Of a DNA stretch of 64,000 nt, positions 1 through 12,300 are shown in pieces (the first letter of the stretch is position 1; each line of letters begins with the position of its first letter). Position numbers and translations under genes: made by a program. The stretch covers positions 62,001 through 126,000 of the forward strand of contig NW_006763296.1 in the NCBI RefSeq assembly GCF_000218685.1, written 5' to 3'. Under the pieces are notes generated by a model. That model was given only the letters and a program-made list of their open reading frames with translations, was not told the DNA's origin and ran no database searches. The DNA comes from Serpula lacrymans var. lacrymans S7.9. Taxonomy: Eukaryota; Basidiomycota; Agaricomycetes; Boletales; Serpulaceae.

Positions 1-1
1 T

Positions 2-488
2 GAAAGGGGCTTGATGATATCAGGTGGTGAGAAACAGAGGTTGGCCGTCGCGCGAGTGTTGCTCAAGGACCCACCAATTCTCTTTTTTGATGAGGCTGTA
101 TGTTGTGAGCATATTTTTACTACCTGAAGCTGATCTTGTTTTTATAGACGTCTGCACTGGATGGTCACACCGAAGCTGAGCTTATGCGTAGCATCAATAC
201 AACACTCTTGGACAAGGCTAGAACGAGTATTTTTATCGCACACAGACTTCGTACCGTTGTTGAAGCAGGCACGTTGGTTCTATATGTGGTGAAAAAAATC
301 GCTCTATTCAGCACTAATGCATCAATTTCTGGCTTTCAGATCTAATCATTGTACTCAAGGAGGGTCAAGTTGCGGAGCAAGGAACGCACGATGAATTACT
401 TCACAAAGGAGGGTTGTACTACACGATGTGGCTGCAGCAAGCATCAGATACGTCTGGAAGCCCACTGGAAGCACCATCTATTCCATAG
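2..488 (+). CDS. ATM1: ATM1-type mitochondrial ABC transporter, C-terminal part (5' end outside window)
   Basis: Three exons (2-97, 148-268, 340-488) encode the end of an ABC ATPase domain. The signature reads [13 protein letters not shown], Walker B plus D-loop ILFFDEATSALD, and the H-loop [10 protein letters not shown], followed by a short tail ending at TAG 486-488. The order, and the [15 protein letters not shown] stretch, fit the Atm1/ABCB7 half-transporters of the mitochondrial inner membrane. Those export a glutathione-bound sulfur species needed for cytosolic Fe-S cluster assembly. The membrane domain and Walker A lie outside the window, so assignment to ATM1 rather than another type I half-transporter is inference. 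The second intron (269-339) appears to be GC-AG: keeping the codon GAT of DLIIVL requires exon CAG, then GCACGT, with acceptor TTTCAG. Confidence 0.8.
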
Positions 489-566
489 CCCGGCCTCCGT
501 CTACTGGTCATCAAGTATATTGTGATTGTACGACCTACATCATCAACGTACACAGAATGTAACCCT

Positions 567-3280
567 TCACTCTATTCGTCCCCTTAGCCAACTCAATAAA
601 CCTTTGGTCCCCTCTCTCTCCCACACCCTTCTCTGCGGAATACGGAAGCTAGGTAACAAATTTGGTAAATAAGAAAATATGGGTGGTGAAACCGACTTAC
701 ACATTCCCATCTACTAAAAATACGTCTAACGGTAGCAAGCCCAGCTCTGAGGGAAGCTTGGATATCTCGTTATCTCTGAAGTCGAGCTCCTCTAATTTCC
801 AATCTGGTATGTCTCGGTGACCCTTGAAGAGTTCTGCAACACCTTGGAACCCTTCTAGCTCTGTAATACGATTTCCTCGTAGTCGAAGGTGTCTCAAGCC
901 TTGCCGCGGACCGACTGTCTCCGCCGTAGTCGTACTAGAGGCCATGATAAGAGAAGTCAAGACGTCTGTTTTGAGAGCCTCAGATGTCAACGAGTTGTAA
1001 GAAAGGTCTAAGGTCCTGAGGCTTGGGAATAATTTTGTTAAGAGCGGCAATAAAGCCTCGCTCGATCTTGGTGTAGTCGAATTTTCTGAACTCGCCTCCT
1101 GCACACGAGTGACAGGGACATTGTCTCCAAGGTTGCAACCATCAAGTACAAGTTCCTCCAAGTGAGGTAGTAAACCCATATCAGGTGCGTCCTTCAGAGA
1201 TGGCAAACTGAAGGACGGGTCGTGCCTACGGTTTGTGAGCGTGAGCACCCGTAACGTCTGAGAAAATGGTTGAGAGTATATCGCGGCGAGGGGAAGCGTT
1301 GGTGTTGGGAGCGCAATGTCTGACATTCCTTGCTTGTGTGCAAAAGGACCGGAAGATGCTGCAAGAGAAAATGAGCGAGCATGTGATTTTGTTGGGGCTG
1401 TGGAAGCAGGAAGGGTAAGCGTTTGAGTTGTAGCATGATAATATTGAGCATTGGTCAAGGCCTGAACAGGTGAGATTTGACTTGATTTCGAAGCCGTAGT
1501 GGAAGGAGAACCATTTCCTAAAGATGGGATAGACTTCGGTTCTTTCGGATTGATAGAAGCCGTAAGAGCAGCCCTAGCACGCCTACGTCCACCCTCTGTC
1601 AAGAGACCTTGTTCAGCTTCAATTTCCCAAGCTTCTTTGACTACCTCTTCTTTGCTATCCTGCTTCGTTTTGTGTGCGCTCTCCGTGTTTTCTATGTCGC
1701 GTGAACCTCTGCCTCTGCCCCTGACCCTTAGCTCGACTTCTAACTCCCATGCTTCTCTTATGATTTTCTTGCCCACGATGACTCTCAGTGTTCCTTCTGG
1801 AGGTTCATCAGCTGTTAGATCATACGTAAGGTCTTGCTTCAATCCTGATAATGACCCTTTAATTCCTTCTTCAGTTATTCTAGTTTCGCCCATGTCAAGA
1901 ACGCGTAAACTAGGAAAAGCGGTTCCGTCGGCGGAAACGTCAGACGGGAAGGCATCATCTCCTATATCAGCCGTTGCAAAGCGTACGTGTTTCAATTTCT
2001 TCAACTGCGCGAGCGCTCTGATCAAAGAAGAACAGCCCGTATTCCCAGAAGAGAGCGGATTGGCAGATAGATCGATTTTAGACAGGAGAGGTGGAAGATT
2101 TTCTGGTGCATGATCGATGCGGTTTACAGTCAGTTTGTTATAAGAGGCGTCAAGATTGGTGAGACGCGGCAGAGGAGAAATTGCTCGAACGACAGCGGGC
2201 GCAAAGAAATCGCTATTGCTCTGATAATTGGACTTGAAGTTGAGGCTTGATGAGCCAGAAAACGGGGCATTGAATGGAAGTTCGACGAGAGAATTATGTG
2301 AAAGGTTCAGAATCGCCAAATTTGGTAAAGCAAACATGTTCGTTGGGAGCGATGACAAAGCATTATGGGAAAGGTCTAATGTAGTGAGATGAGTGAGGTC
2401 TCCAAAGGTATGGGGGAGCTTGGCGATCTTGTTTTGATGTAACTATCAAGCATATAACCACATCAGATACAACGCAAGATATAAGAACGGTGAAAGCGCA
2501 TACATCGACTATTTTCAGGGAACCGAACAGAGATATTTCATGCTGTATTTCGATGATTTCATTGCTCCATGCTTTGAGCACTTGCAGATCTTGAGCTTCA
2601 AACCAGGTTGGTGCACCACCACGTCGACCACTTCCTACAGGCGCGTCTAAGGGGTCTGTGGAAGTCGTGATAGGTGGTTCTTTAGGAACGGATTCCAGAG
2701 TATCTGGAGTAATTCCAAGATGGATATCGAACAATGCAGATGGGATACACTGTAAAGCACGCGAAGACAAATTGATGGAGCCTTTCGGTGAGGTCTTGAC
2801 TAGTTAGTTGTTTGGGCGGTCAAGAAGGACGTATTCACCTGTGCTGCGAGCACGTTCGATGGTCTCTTTCACAGACCACCTACCTAAATCCAGCTCGTTT
2901 TGATCTTCAACCTTGTTTACAGTGGGAAGCGCGTCCTCCATGTTTTCGAAGCTGCCAAAGCCACCCACGTCGCCTCCAGAATTGGGCTTGGACATGGCAG
3001 CCTTCTTGGCCTCGGCTCGTTTGAGAGCAATGGCCTCCTTGATGCTGATGTTCGTTTTGGGGATGGGTGGTTCATCCTCTGGTGGCGGTCTCCTTAAACC
3101 AGATTTTGTAGGTGACTTAGGTACAGATTTCGTCCGAACGCGTACTGAGACTGGAGAGCCAGGTGCCGTCCTGGTAGGCTTCGAGGGTGACGGTGCCCGC
3201 GAGCGTGGAGTGCTAGGAGGAAATAGTGCTGGTGTCTTGATAGCAGGGCGGGAAGAGGAAGGTTGGGGAATACGAGACAT
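567..3280 (-). CDS. LRRC40-like leucine-rich-repeat protein
   Basis: Four exons on the minus strand: 2839-3280, 2504-2799, 701-2442 and 567-648. The N-terminus is a low-complexity Ser/Pro/Arg-rich region. It is followed by a motif like the LRRC40 start (RALQCIPSALFD then WFEAQDLQVLKAWSNEI) and canonical LRRs such as LKIVDLHQNKIAKLP and LTTLDLSHNALSSLP. A central spacer of about 200 residues is charged and Ser/Thr-rich, and further LRRs follow. The C-terminus NVFRIPQRRVWEREGT.. is the conserved capping end of fungal LRRC40-like proteins. The first intron is only 39 nt (2800-2838). Function is unknown beyond a likely protein-binding scaffold. The start at 3280 is the first ATG in an open frame. 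It is followed on the same strand, upstream in map terms, by the ZC3H15 homologue. Confidence 0.82.
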
Positions 3281-3654
3281 TGCGATAAAAGTCGTTCGAT
3301 GGCTATGAAAGTGTCCGTCGTTGTGGAGGACGTCAGGCGACTTATAAACGGAGTAGTTGCTTTACAGCAAGACTTGAAGTCCAGGGGCAAGGATAAAAGT
3401 TGCGGCCGACCCTCAGGCTTGTTTATGTATTTGGCGAATACCCGGTACTCTGACGACTGGGAAGCCGCTATCGACCCGCTTATATAGTCCTGGCAGAGGT
3501 TTGCCACATTTCATTTACCAGGGAACTTACAAAAGTAGATAGTAAGCGTATCTGACGTCCATCCGACTTTCGTAAGTACATAAATGCTGGTACAACCGCA
3601 TGCAAGGTTCAGTGATAAATAATGGTGCGGGTGTGGTGTTCCAGCAACATTATT
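3281..3654. other. Intergenic gap between two tandem minus-strand genes
   Basis: Presumed 3' flank of the zinc-finger gene and promoter of the LRR gene. Several open frames cross it but none has coding character or joins a neighbour. I see no repeat or RNA gene. Confidence 0.5.
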
Positions 3655-5139
3655 CTACTCGTCCCCATCCGCCGAGCCAACGTTGTCCTCCCCTCCGTTA
3701 TCTTGTCCTCCGCCATCATTACTACCATCAATGCTGGCATCTTCCATTCCTGACTGTAATCTGTCTTGCTCTCTGTCATAATCTTCATCCTCCTTTTCTT
3801 TTCTATATTTCGAAAGGTCCCAGTCTTCGGATTCGTCTCCGTCATCTTCATCTTGGAACCACTCGGGGTTGAATTGGAACTGCACAGAAGGTATGCAATT
3901 AAGTGACCGATTCAGTGAGCATGAAGTAAATATATATACCAAATCCCTTCCACTCATTCCTGTGTTCTTTCCTGCTGCGTGTTGCGTCTCCTTGGTTTTA
4001 CGAAGAGCCTCTGTCTCTGCTTCCTTCTTATCCATCCTTGTCTTCTTCCATTTTGCAAAGGTTTCGGGTGTTACAGGTGTTAGATTGGAACCAAGTTTAT
4101 GTCGCTAAATCGCAATAGATCAATAGATGCACTGAAATAGCTCATAACCAGAACAGACCTCCACTTCCAGGAATTCCTCAAGACTGATAGTGTTCGCTTT
4201 AGCAGCAGCTTCAGCAGCCTTCCTTTCCGACTTCAGCACAAATCCAGGAGGTAGAGCGTGCCGATATTGGCATTTTTCTCCGTTTGGACACTCCCAGAAC
4301 CATCCAAATCTGCAAAAGAGACAGCCAAAAAGTCAAATTGAAACGAGGGTTAACTCTAGGGTTTTTCATACTTTTGTGTTTCTATAGCTTCTATGAAGAA
4401 TTTGCACACGATCTATACGTGTTTTTGAGTATCTCGATAATGTGTGAAAGCGAACCATTGAACGCACATCTGTAGTCGTCCGAGGGTTTCCATGCTTCGA
4501 AAGTACAACACTTCTCAGCTTCTCCTCGTCCCATGACTCCATTGTGTCTGTAAATTGGTCGATGATCAACTGATGCAGTTCAGGGACACCCATATAGCTT
4601 ACCATTTAGCTTGTCTTCTCGACTGTCCTCATACAAGTTCTTCTTCTCTACTTTCCGTCCAACATTCATATCGTGGCTGAACTTACATTTGGTCCCCTTC
4701 TCACAGTTGCCTGCTTTATAGAAAGCACAGAGAACGGTCTTGGGATCCACTCCAAATGGCACTTTCTGTTGCTGAACTGGCTTGAATAAAGCTGCTTCTT
4801 CCTTCTTGCGTTTTTCCTCATCCAATTTGGCCTTTGCACGAAGGTCCTTCTCCTTCTCCTTGGCAAGAGCTTCCTTGGACTTTCCTGCCATCGACGCCTG
4901 CTGCTGGATTTGCTGAACCTGCTTCTGAACTTTCGCAGATTTGTTTTTCTGCACATGATAGGTCAGTGTCTAGCTAATCAGCATGAAAGGTGAAAGATTT
5001 TCTGACATTTTTCATCCCAAAGGTCTACATCGAAAATCTTCATCAGTCAGTCCTTCCCTCCTTCCACATACGAAGAAATAGCCACCTTGTCATCTTTGAC
5101 TTTGGAAGAGCTAGGCACGTTCTGTTTCTTTGGAGGCAT
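3655..5139 (-). CDS. TMA46: CCCH zinc-finger protein, ZC3H15/DFRP1 (Tma46) homologue
   Basis: Multi-exon minus-strand gene starting [13 protein letters not shown] at 5139 and ending in an acidic tail at 3655. The family marks appear in order. A basic coiled-coil region carries KTFG. The first CCCH finger is [24 protein letters not shown]. Then come [10 protein letters not shown] and a second finger split over an intron ([35 protein letters not shown]), followed by [10 protein letters not shown] and a FNPEWF..DDGDES segment. The family (human ZC3H15, yeast Tma46) binds and stabilises developmentally regulated GTPases of the DRG/Rbg1 type and associates with translating ribosomes. All domains are present and no frame break is visible. 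The gene lies between two other minus-strand genes with about 375-bp gaps. Confidence 0.9.
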
Positions 5140-5515
5140 CTTGAAAGATCTATGGGGGCACAGGTAAAGACAGGAGGACGGTCGCCGTAAAAGGTGCAGC
5201 TGGTAATGCAGTCGAGTTCGTGGCTTCAAGGCAACCCGCAGGTGGCACTCATTTTATTTTAGCCACAGTAGTTTCACTGAAGCTTCAAAGCTTCCGAGTC
5301 ACAGTCAACTTCAAATCAAATGCCATTCTTTTGGAAACGAAAACGAATGATTTTTGTATTTTAACATTGCAAGTATATTAGTTGTGCTTCCATGCCGATT
5401 ATTCTACAATATTGCCAGATTATTGCAAGATATGCGAGGGTATGATCGCAAAGATATTTGGCAGAACGCTATTTCGTCGAAAAAGAAATGATAAGGTCCG
5501 TCAAGAGATTAAAAT
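5140..5515. other. Intergenic gap
   Basis: Promoter side of the zinc-finger gene and 3' flank of the PSD gene. No additional gene, repeat or structured RNA is visible. Confidence 0.5.
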
Positions 5516-8500
5516 TCATTCTGGCATCGCCCTTGAGGCCTTGCTCGACATCGACATACTTCGAGCGGGACGTGCATGGCCGATGCCCATTCCAACTCGG
5601 ACTAACGTCTCGAGTGAGGCCCTACCGTTGATGAGAAGATCTTCGTCCCACTGAACCGCCCCCTTCTCGAATAGGACAACGACCGTCGAGCCCCCTAAAT
5701 CAAAAATGAGTAAAACAAGATGCCTAAATCACACAGGAAACACACCGAAAGCGAAGTAGCCCAACTCTTGTCCCCTCTTCACTTCATCCCCTTCTTGAAC
5801 TGTGGTCTGGATGCTGCCGACCATCATAGCACCGATGCAAACTGCCATCACACGACCAAACTGGGGGCTGTCAATGGGTACGATTTTACGAGCGTTTTCA
5901 CCATACACATCAAGTGCGCTTCGGATAGCCTGAGGCTAAAAGCGGGGTGCCGCAGTTAGAGAAAAGATCACAGGCACCGTAACAAAACTTAGACCGGCAC
6001 TCACATTTACAGTGTAGTATTCGCCAGAGATATATGTCATTGGTCCTACCGTGCCGTCAATAGGTGAGTGAAAACGATGATAATCTTGGGGTGCCAGACG
6101 GAAAATGGCGAGGGCGCCACCAGCGTACCGCTCTGCTTGGTCACGATACCGATCACCCAGTAGTCGCGCGACCGTGAATTCCCGACCTTTTATCCACAGA
6201 CGAGTCGCCTCTGAAACAGTTTCGAATACCATCAGTCGACAGTCCGCTGCGCTTACTAATCGCCCAGGATCATCGATGTCTTCTGTTGGTCTAGCGGAAG
6301 GCTTGAGTTTCCTGTATCATCCAATCAGCTTTACGAACAATGACATAATCGCGAGGTGTACCTGTAGAAGAATTCGTTGAAAGTTTCTTCAAATAACACG
6401 TCAGGAGCAGGCGAGACATGCGAAGATACGAACTTACTGAATGAGCTTATGGGTTCTAATATCTCATCCACCTTCAGCCCGTGGAACTCGATGAAAGTAG
6501 AAATATCTCGTGCTGAATCAGGAGAATCGTACTTATTACCTTGTTTGATGGAGAGGGATTTCAAAAGACGTCGAGCTTTGGCCAGTTATTAGAGGTGCGG
6601 CGTGTATGAGTCAAAAATCAAGCAATTTTACCTCTAGCACCTTCCATTCTACTTCTAGCACCCTGCAAAAACGATCAGAGCCAGATCCTAGAGTACGAGG
6701 GATAGCCATTTCGACTTACCTTATACAGTAGTCTGATTCCGAGACGCACATAAACTTGCATCTTCTCTTCCTCTAACTGACCCGTCAGACGGTTTTGGAC
6801 AATGATATTGGCGGAATTCTGAAAGTGAAATAATGTCACTAAATGTGCATCACAAGGATGATTCATCACGAACCGCTCCAAGCCTGTAATCTCCACTGGA
6901 TACCTTAGAGATGATCTTTGTGTACCATTTCCTCTGTGCTTGACTAGCAGTGACGAAGTTTCCAACCACTATACGGTCGACCTTTGCCCAATCCTGACTC
7001 GCACAAACAGCCAGGTGCGTCACGATGTCCACTTCTGCTTTAGAATTGAGTCGTGGGCGGTGGCAGAGAGGGCAGTTTTTGACATTGATAACTCGCTCGA
7101 ACGAGTCGTCGGAGTGGGACATGGACCCCGAGTTCCAAGACCCAGGAGAATCTTCCACATCTGAGGAAGAATAGGACTGTTGTCGTGAATTGGTCCCGTT
7201 GGTCCCATAGCTATATGAACTAGGCTCCGCGACTTGAATTAAAGGCTGCTCGCTCCGCTCCGTGCTGTATGCAGAGGGAGGCAAAGCCTTTGATGAACCC
7301 TCGATAGAAAAATCGTCTGCCGATATCGCGCTGAGTGGAGGTCCTGAGAAATCAAGCCCATCAAGGAAAGGTGCCGATTCTTCGCTAGATAACAATGGAG
7401 TGACAGGAACGCTGCTGTCTGGGAGATTGTCCTCTATATTGACACGCTTCTTCTCGCTATTTGGTCGACCCAATTCCGTCTCCAAGCATTGTATGGCTTC
7501 TGCGATGGTAATTTCGTCTTCATGGGGCATCTTTCCATGTCGGATGAAGAACGAGTCAATGGTCTGACTGGAAAGAGTGGAACCCAGCGAATCGAGCATC
7601 GACGTCAATTCGAGGTGAGACAGAGTTCCCGTATCACATGCATCGTATTGCTTCAAGTATTGCTGCCAGAATCGTTGACGAAGGCCATCATAAGGCTGGA
7701 ATTTAGCCCTGAAAATCCTGAATGAAACAGAGCACACGCCTCTCATCCTATTGCGACCTACCTAAAAGCTAAAACAGGATTATGTTTGGCTTCCCAAGGC
7801 ATTTCTTTGGCTGTCGTCAACGGCAGCTGAAACTCCTTCATTGGGTGACTCCCATCTTCATCTTCGGAATACAAACCCGTTTGTGGGTCTCGTTGGGGAG
7901 CATCCCTTATCAGCTCAGTCACGTCAAAACTCGCATCGCCTACGTAATCATTGGACGACAGCTTATCCCAATCGAGGACCGTGAGCTGGACTTTATAGGT
8001 GGTTTCATACCGACGAACGTGGAAGAGCATCTTCTCGTCCCACACAGGATTGAGAGAATGGCGTATGACTCGTGTACGGAAAACCTTCTTACCAAACGAA
8101 ATGACGACAAATGGATCCATATCCCAACCCGTACGTGTCACTAATATAATATCAGCAGATGGGCTTCTCATATGTAAAACTGCTTACTGTTCTTAAGTCG
8201 GGGCAAATCAGTAGCACCCAGAATCTCAAGCATCACGATGCCAACAATATCGTTACCAGCTGAGAAATTGTAATCTGTCTTCTTAGGTCCCCATGATTTC
8301 CGGAACTTCTTCTTTGTTTTAACCCCAGCAGATGCGGGGGGGCCAGCGCTTACTGAGCGTCGATGGCCAGGAGTCGTCGGAGTAACTGCAGGCGTTGGTG
8401 GTACGGAAGGCGCCGCCAACGACGAGGATGCATCATAAGAAGGATTAGTCGATAACGTAGGCCGACGAGGGAACAGTTTTGGAATGTTAAACCCAGGCGA

Positions 8501-9683
8501 CGGAGGAGGTTTGAAGCCGGGTGACGGAGGAGGCTTAATTCCAGGTGACGGAGGGGGCTTGATCCCAGGCGATGAAGGAGGTTTGATTCCAGGCGACAGA
8601 CCTATCCCAGGTGATGGTGGGGGTTTGAGTGCCAAGGGCGTCCTCATGGGTGTAATTGGAGTTGGCGTTGGAGGTATGACTTCTGTGAGGTCCGATAACG
8701 CACTGGTCGGTTCGCGTATCTCGAGATGCGTGGAAGGAATATACAGATGAGATAGAGGTGGGCGATCACCGTAGTCATCTTCATCGTCAGAATTGCCTTC
8801 CTCGTCTGAGCTGATGCCACCATCGTCTTCGTATGCCGGTCCATACTGATGAGACCGGAGGGTGCCAATACCTTCAGTCTGAAAGGGAACATGAGAATCA
8901 CTTGGAGCCTGAAAGTAAATTCAGCACATACCGGAGGCGCAGATACGAGACTAGGACGTGAGCGCTTGATAAGCTCTGCGAAGACTTCGTCATACTCCAT
9001 GAGGTTGGTCGTATTGGGAGCCGGGACGAAGCCGAGCTTGATCTGAACACTTCCAGATCCATGCGTGGAAGCTCTGGTAGAAATGAGGCGTGCGGAGGAA
9101 GACTATTGAACGGGTCAAGGCGATGATGCGAGTAATCACGTAGATGAAACCTTACGTACCTTGTTGAGGGGATCATTAAAACCGAATGCATTATCATTAC
9201 TGAACCAATCCTCCAGAGGCAAGGCGACTTCACCAAGATACTCTTTCTTTAGCATATCCTTGTCCCATGCAACTAGTTCAATGGTACCCAGCCTGTCAGC
9301 TAGGGAGATATATATTGGGAAATCGAATGTAGCATCCTTAGGAGCATACTCTGGATTGGTGTTTCGCTTTGACACTGGTGTATGAAATCTGGTGCTCAGG
9401 AGGGATACGACAACAAAACTAGGGTGGTGGGGCTGATGTCAGATAGTGTTTCACGAAGGATCATACGCGATACGTACGGATCGCAAGAGCTGTTTTTGCT
9501 CTTTGGCAACAAGTCCTTGCAGCCAATAATCTGGAGACGCAAACAGACGACAGGCTGCTCGCCCTGCAAAGGAGAGAAATGATTCCGCCCACTCCCCCGA
9601 CCGCCTGAAACACGCGCAGGGAATCTAGCTGCCGTGCGCAGCGCCCGACTAATCTTGAGAGCTTTCTTCGGAACTGGGGCCAT
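5516..9683 (-). CDS. PSD2: C2-domain phosphatidylserine decarboxylase, PSD2 type
   Basis: Long multi-exon gene, start [12 protein letters not shown] at 9683, stop at 5516-5518. Two C2 domains are present: the first has [20 protein letters not shown] then DPFVVVSLL and [17 protein letters not shown] (about 9600-9140). The second has [18 protein letters not shown] and [21 protein letters not shown] (about 8130-7770). An EF-hand-like stretch follows (about 7650), then the decarboxylase core ending in [16 protein letters not shown]. The GGST is the autocleavage site: cleavage before Ser makes the pyruvoyl group of the alpha chain. The enzyme converts phosphatidylserine to phosphatidylethanolamine; C2-bearing type II enzymes act at Golgi, endosome or vacuole membranes. 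A proline-rich repeat links the C2 domains (about 8480-8640). Only the main splice junctions were placed (the first donor after 9478, the last exon 5516-5695). Confidence 0.88.
8475..8640 (-). repeat. In-frame Pro/Ser/Gly repeat inside PSD2
   Basis: About six copies of a roughly 24-bp unit encode variants of KPPPSPGI or KPPPSPGF between the two C2 domains. Copies differ by single bases and one has lost a residue or two, so copy number is likely to vary between strains. The repeat is read in the coding frame of the decarboxylase gene. Confidence 0.75.
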
Positions 9684-10642
9684 GGAGGCGGGCGAGATGA
9701 AAGGAAAGGAAGAAAGACAGCTTGGTTATAGTGAACGATGGGACGATTTTTATTGGGACTGGACTTCTGTGGGCGGCTTTCTGAGGCTATGTGCCAGTTT
9801 TACTAGTAGGCTGAGGTCGATGGCCGGGATACCAGTTCTGACTTTGAGCCTGTGCCAGCGGTAATAAGCTCTGTGGGGTATTTGGTATGGCAGTCCAGCT
9901 ACGAATCCTAACAAACCCGGTACAGCAAAACTCTGTCTGCCCTTTACAAGCACCACAAGGCGTAATCGGCGGTGTAATAAAGAAGTCGCAGCAAACTAAG
10001 CAGCCATATGGATGTAACAGGTTAAAAGAGTACGTACATGCATGGCACCATAATTAGCGGCTGGAACCCTTGCCATGTAGTTTCGCCGGGGCCTCTCGGG
10101 ACATAGCATGGATTATTATTACACAATTATCAAGACTGGATCTGGATACCTATGTCTAATCCTTTTCTATTCAGAAATCCAGAGAGCAGCAATAAATAAC
10201 CTCAATGCAGGGCCAGGGCGTGCAAACGAGATATCTTCCCCATTGGTCAGAATCCTCGTAAAGGTGCTATCTTTGACTCAGTGCCTAGATAATTTTTAGC
10301 TGATGTTCTGATGTGCCGACAGTTGCACGTAAGATGTGTTTCTGTCACCTTACTAGATCCAGTTCACAAACAGACATTATCATCTAAGGTATTCCAAAGA
10401 AGGGTATAGCAGGAACGAATGTTAATGGGCGGTCAACACTCAACAAAGTGAATTAAAATAGGAAAATAGTCCATCGTAGAAGTCCTGAAGTAGCGATGTA
10501 AAGTACTTCGTAGATGCGGTCATACTAGCTAATCGACAAGATCCGTACCGAAGCCTTCGACAATTCACTTGTCATGCTGTCGTAACGCGAAACAATAATT
10601 GTATAAAGTATAGATGAGATCTGTACAGCAAAACCCCCCTTC
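9684..10642. other. Gene-poor gap of about 960 bp
   Basis: Lies between the start of PSD2 and the stop codon of the next minus-strand gene. Short open frames only; none has a splice pattern or composition that supports a gene. No repeat or RNA gene is recognised. Confidence 0.5.
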
Positions 10643-11984
10643 TTACGAAAGAAAGGCCATGGCAAACACCACACCAACGACACTAGCGGCAGCAGACACA
10701 CCGAGAGTGTTTGCTCCGTTGCTGGTACCAGTAGCACCGGTGCCAGCAGCAGATCCAGAGCGGGAGGCAGATCCAGAAGGAGATCCATTACCACTGTTGG
10801 AACCACCAGCACCACCAGATGGCAACGAGGTAGGAACGGAGGAAGCACTGGTAGGAGCGGGTGCACCGGAGTACAGCTGAGCAGACTGGTATTGAACACA
10901 GTTGGACGACGAAGGAACAACCGGAGTGTAGGGAACAGTGGTGATAGCACCCAGAGACTCGGCAGGCTGAGTGTAGGTCATGGTGGCGCCGTTGGTCACA
11001 TAAACACCAACTGGGGTCATGTCATCAGCATCACAAACTTCGAAGGTACCGTTGACGACGTTGCTGGGAGCGTTGTATTCACAACCGAGACGATCGTAGA
11101 TGTTTTGGCAGTAGCCTTGTTGGTTGCTGCCAGTAGGGTCACAAACCTTGATGCAGAAAGCGTTTCCACCCATGAAGCTATTTTAAAAATAGCGATCAAC
11201 AGCGATCTAAAAACAAATAAAACTAGGAACATACTTGGTCCAGTCAGTAATTTGAGTGTAGGTGCTGTTGTCGGTGTTGTTAGAGGGGTACGCGTTCGAG
11301 TACATGAGACCACCAAGAGGGTTACCACGCTGGCGAAGATATAGGTAAAACGTATGTTACGATACAATGAGGACGAGCTTGCTCACCAAGTCGGCGCCGT
11401 GAGGGTCAAGTTCTCCTCCGTAATCGCCAGCAGCCATATTGAGCTGTGTTTGGTCGAAGAAACCGGTGATCTGAATATAATCAGGGGTACGCAGGTACTG
11501 CACTGCCTGGAGAGCACCCTCGGGAATCACACGCGTTCCGTGACCGGACTTTGTGCACCATGCGACTTCCTCAGCTTCGGTGTCAGCGATGGTAGAGTTG
11601 GGTGTGGCAGGTGCCCATAGACAGAAATCTAGCAAAAGCAAGTTGGAATGAGTCGAAAAAGCAGCGATGCGGTGGTCAATTACCGTCAATGTGGTTTACG
11701 AAAGAAGTCTGACACTCGGACTGCTGGTTTTGAGTGGTGGAGTTACAGATGTTGTAACCAGTTTGGGGACCACGAATTGCGGCGGTGTTGTAGTCGACTT
11801 GGTAGGGCTAAAAAGCGAGATGAGAATATGGGATACGAGTAAAAGTGAAGGCACTGACGATGCCTGAAGGGTAAGCGTAGTGCTTGTCCACCAGAGGAGT
11901 AGGGTCAGCGGGGTCAGGCTGGGCGAAAACTAGGGTAGAGGCAGCGGCGACGGCCAGAATAGCGGAAAGAGTGGAGCGAGACAT
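10643..11984 (-). CDS. Secreted, probably GPI-anchored cysteine-containing protein
   Basis: Five exons. The start at 11984 gives a clear signal peptide (MSRSTLSAILAVAAASTLVFA, cleavage near FA-QP). The mature part has many evenly spread cysteines (YNICNSTT, SECQTSF, DDFCLWAP, AFCIKVCDP, GYCQNIYDRLGC) and several N-x-S/T sites. The C-terminal about 80 residues are Ser/Gly/Thr/Ala-rich and end in a hydrophobic tail (AAASVVGVVFAMAFLS), the pattern of a GPI-attachment signal. I recognise the general pattern of a conserved secreted protein of mushroom fungi but cannot name a catalytic domain. It is probably a cell-wall or surface protein. It shares a 316-bp divergent gap with the HMG-box gene. Confidence 0.75.
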
Positions 11985-12300
11985 GTCTCAAGAAAGGGTC
12001 AGAAGTAAAAGGCTAGAAGGTCGCTGCGTGCGGAGGAGGAGGAAGGCGAGCAAAAAAGAAAAGTGGATGACAACGAGTTCCACAACGACTTCATATAGGT
12101 CCCGGCTAAATCGCGGCGTTAGGCGATTGCTATATTTATCATATCCTATTTTAGTCTCTCCGCGCTTTGACCACTGCCCCCCACACGTGACTCTCAACAC
12201 CACGCGTTGAAACCCCGACGCGACCCCTCACTATAAGGACCCGTCTTGGTGTGCCCTAGCCTCTATTTTACCCTCTCTTTATATCCCTCACCTAGTCGCA
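11985..12300. promoter_or_regulatory. Divergent promoter gap
   Basis: The only upstream DNA available to both the surface-protein gene (minus) and the HMG-box gene (plus). AT-rich TATA-like stretches occur (around 12130-12145 and 12283). No specific operator is identified. Confidence 0.45.

Noticed and set aside
1499..2113. Long plus-strand open frame opposite the LRR gene
   Set aside because: Antisense shadow of the LRR coding exon; low-complexity translation and no gene features.
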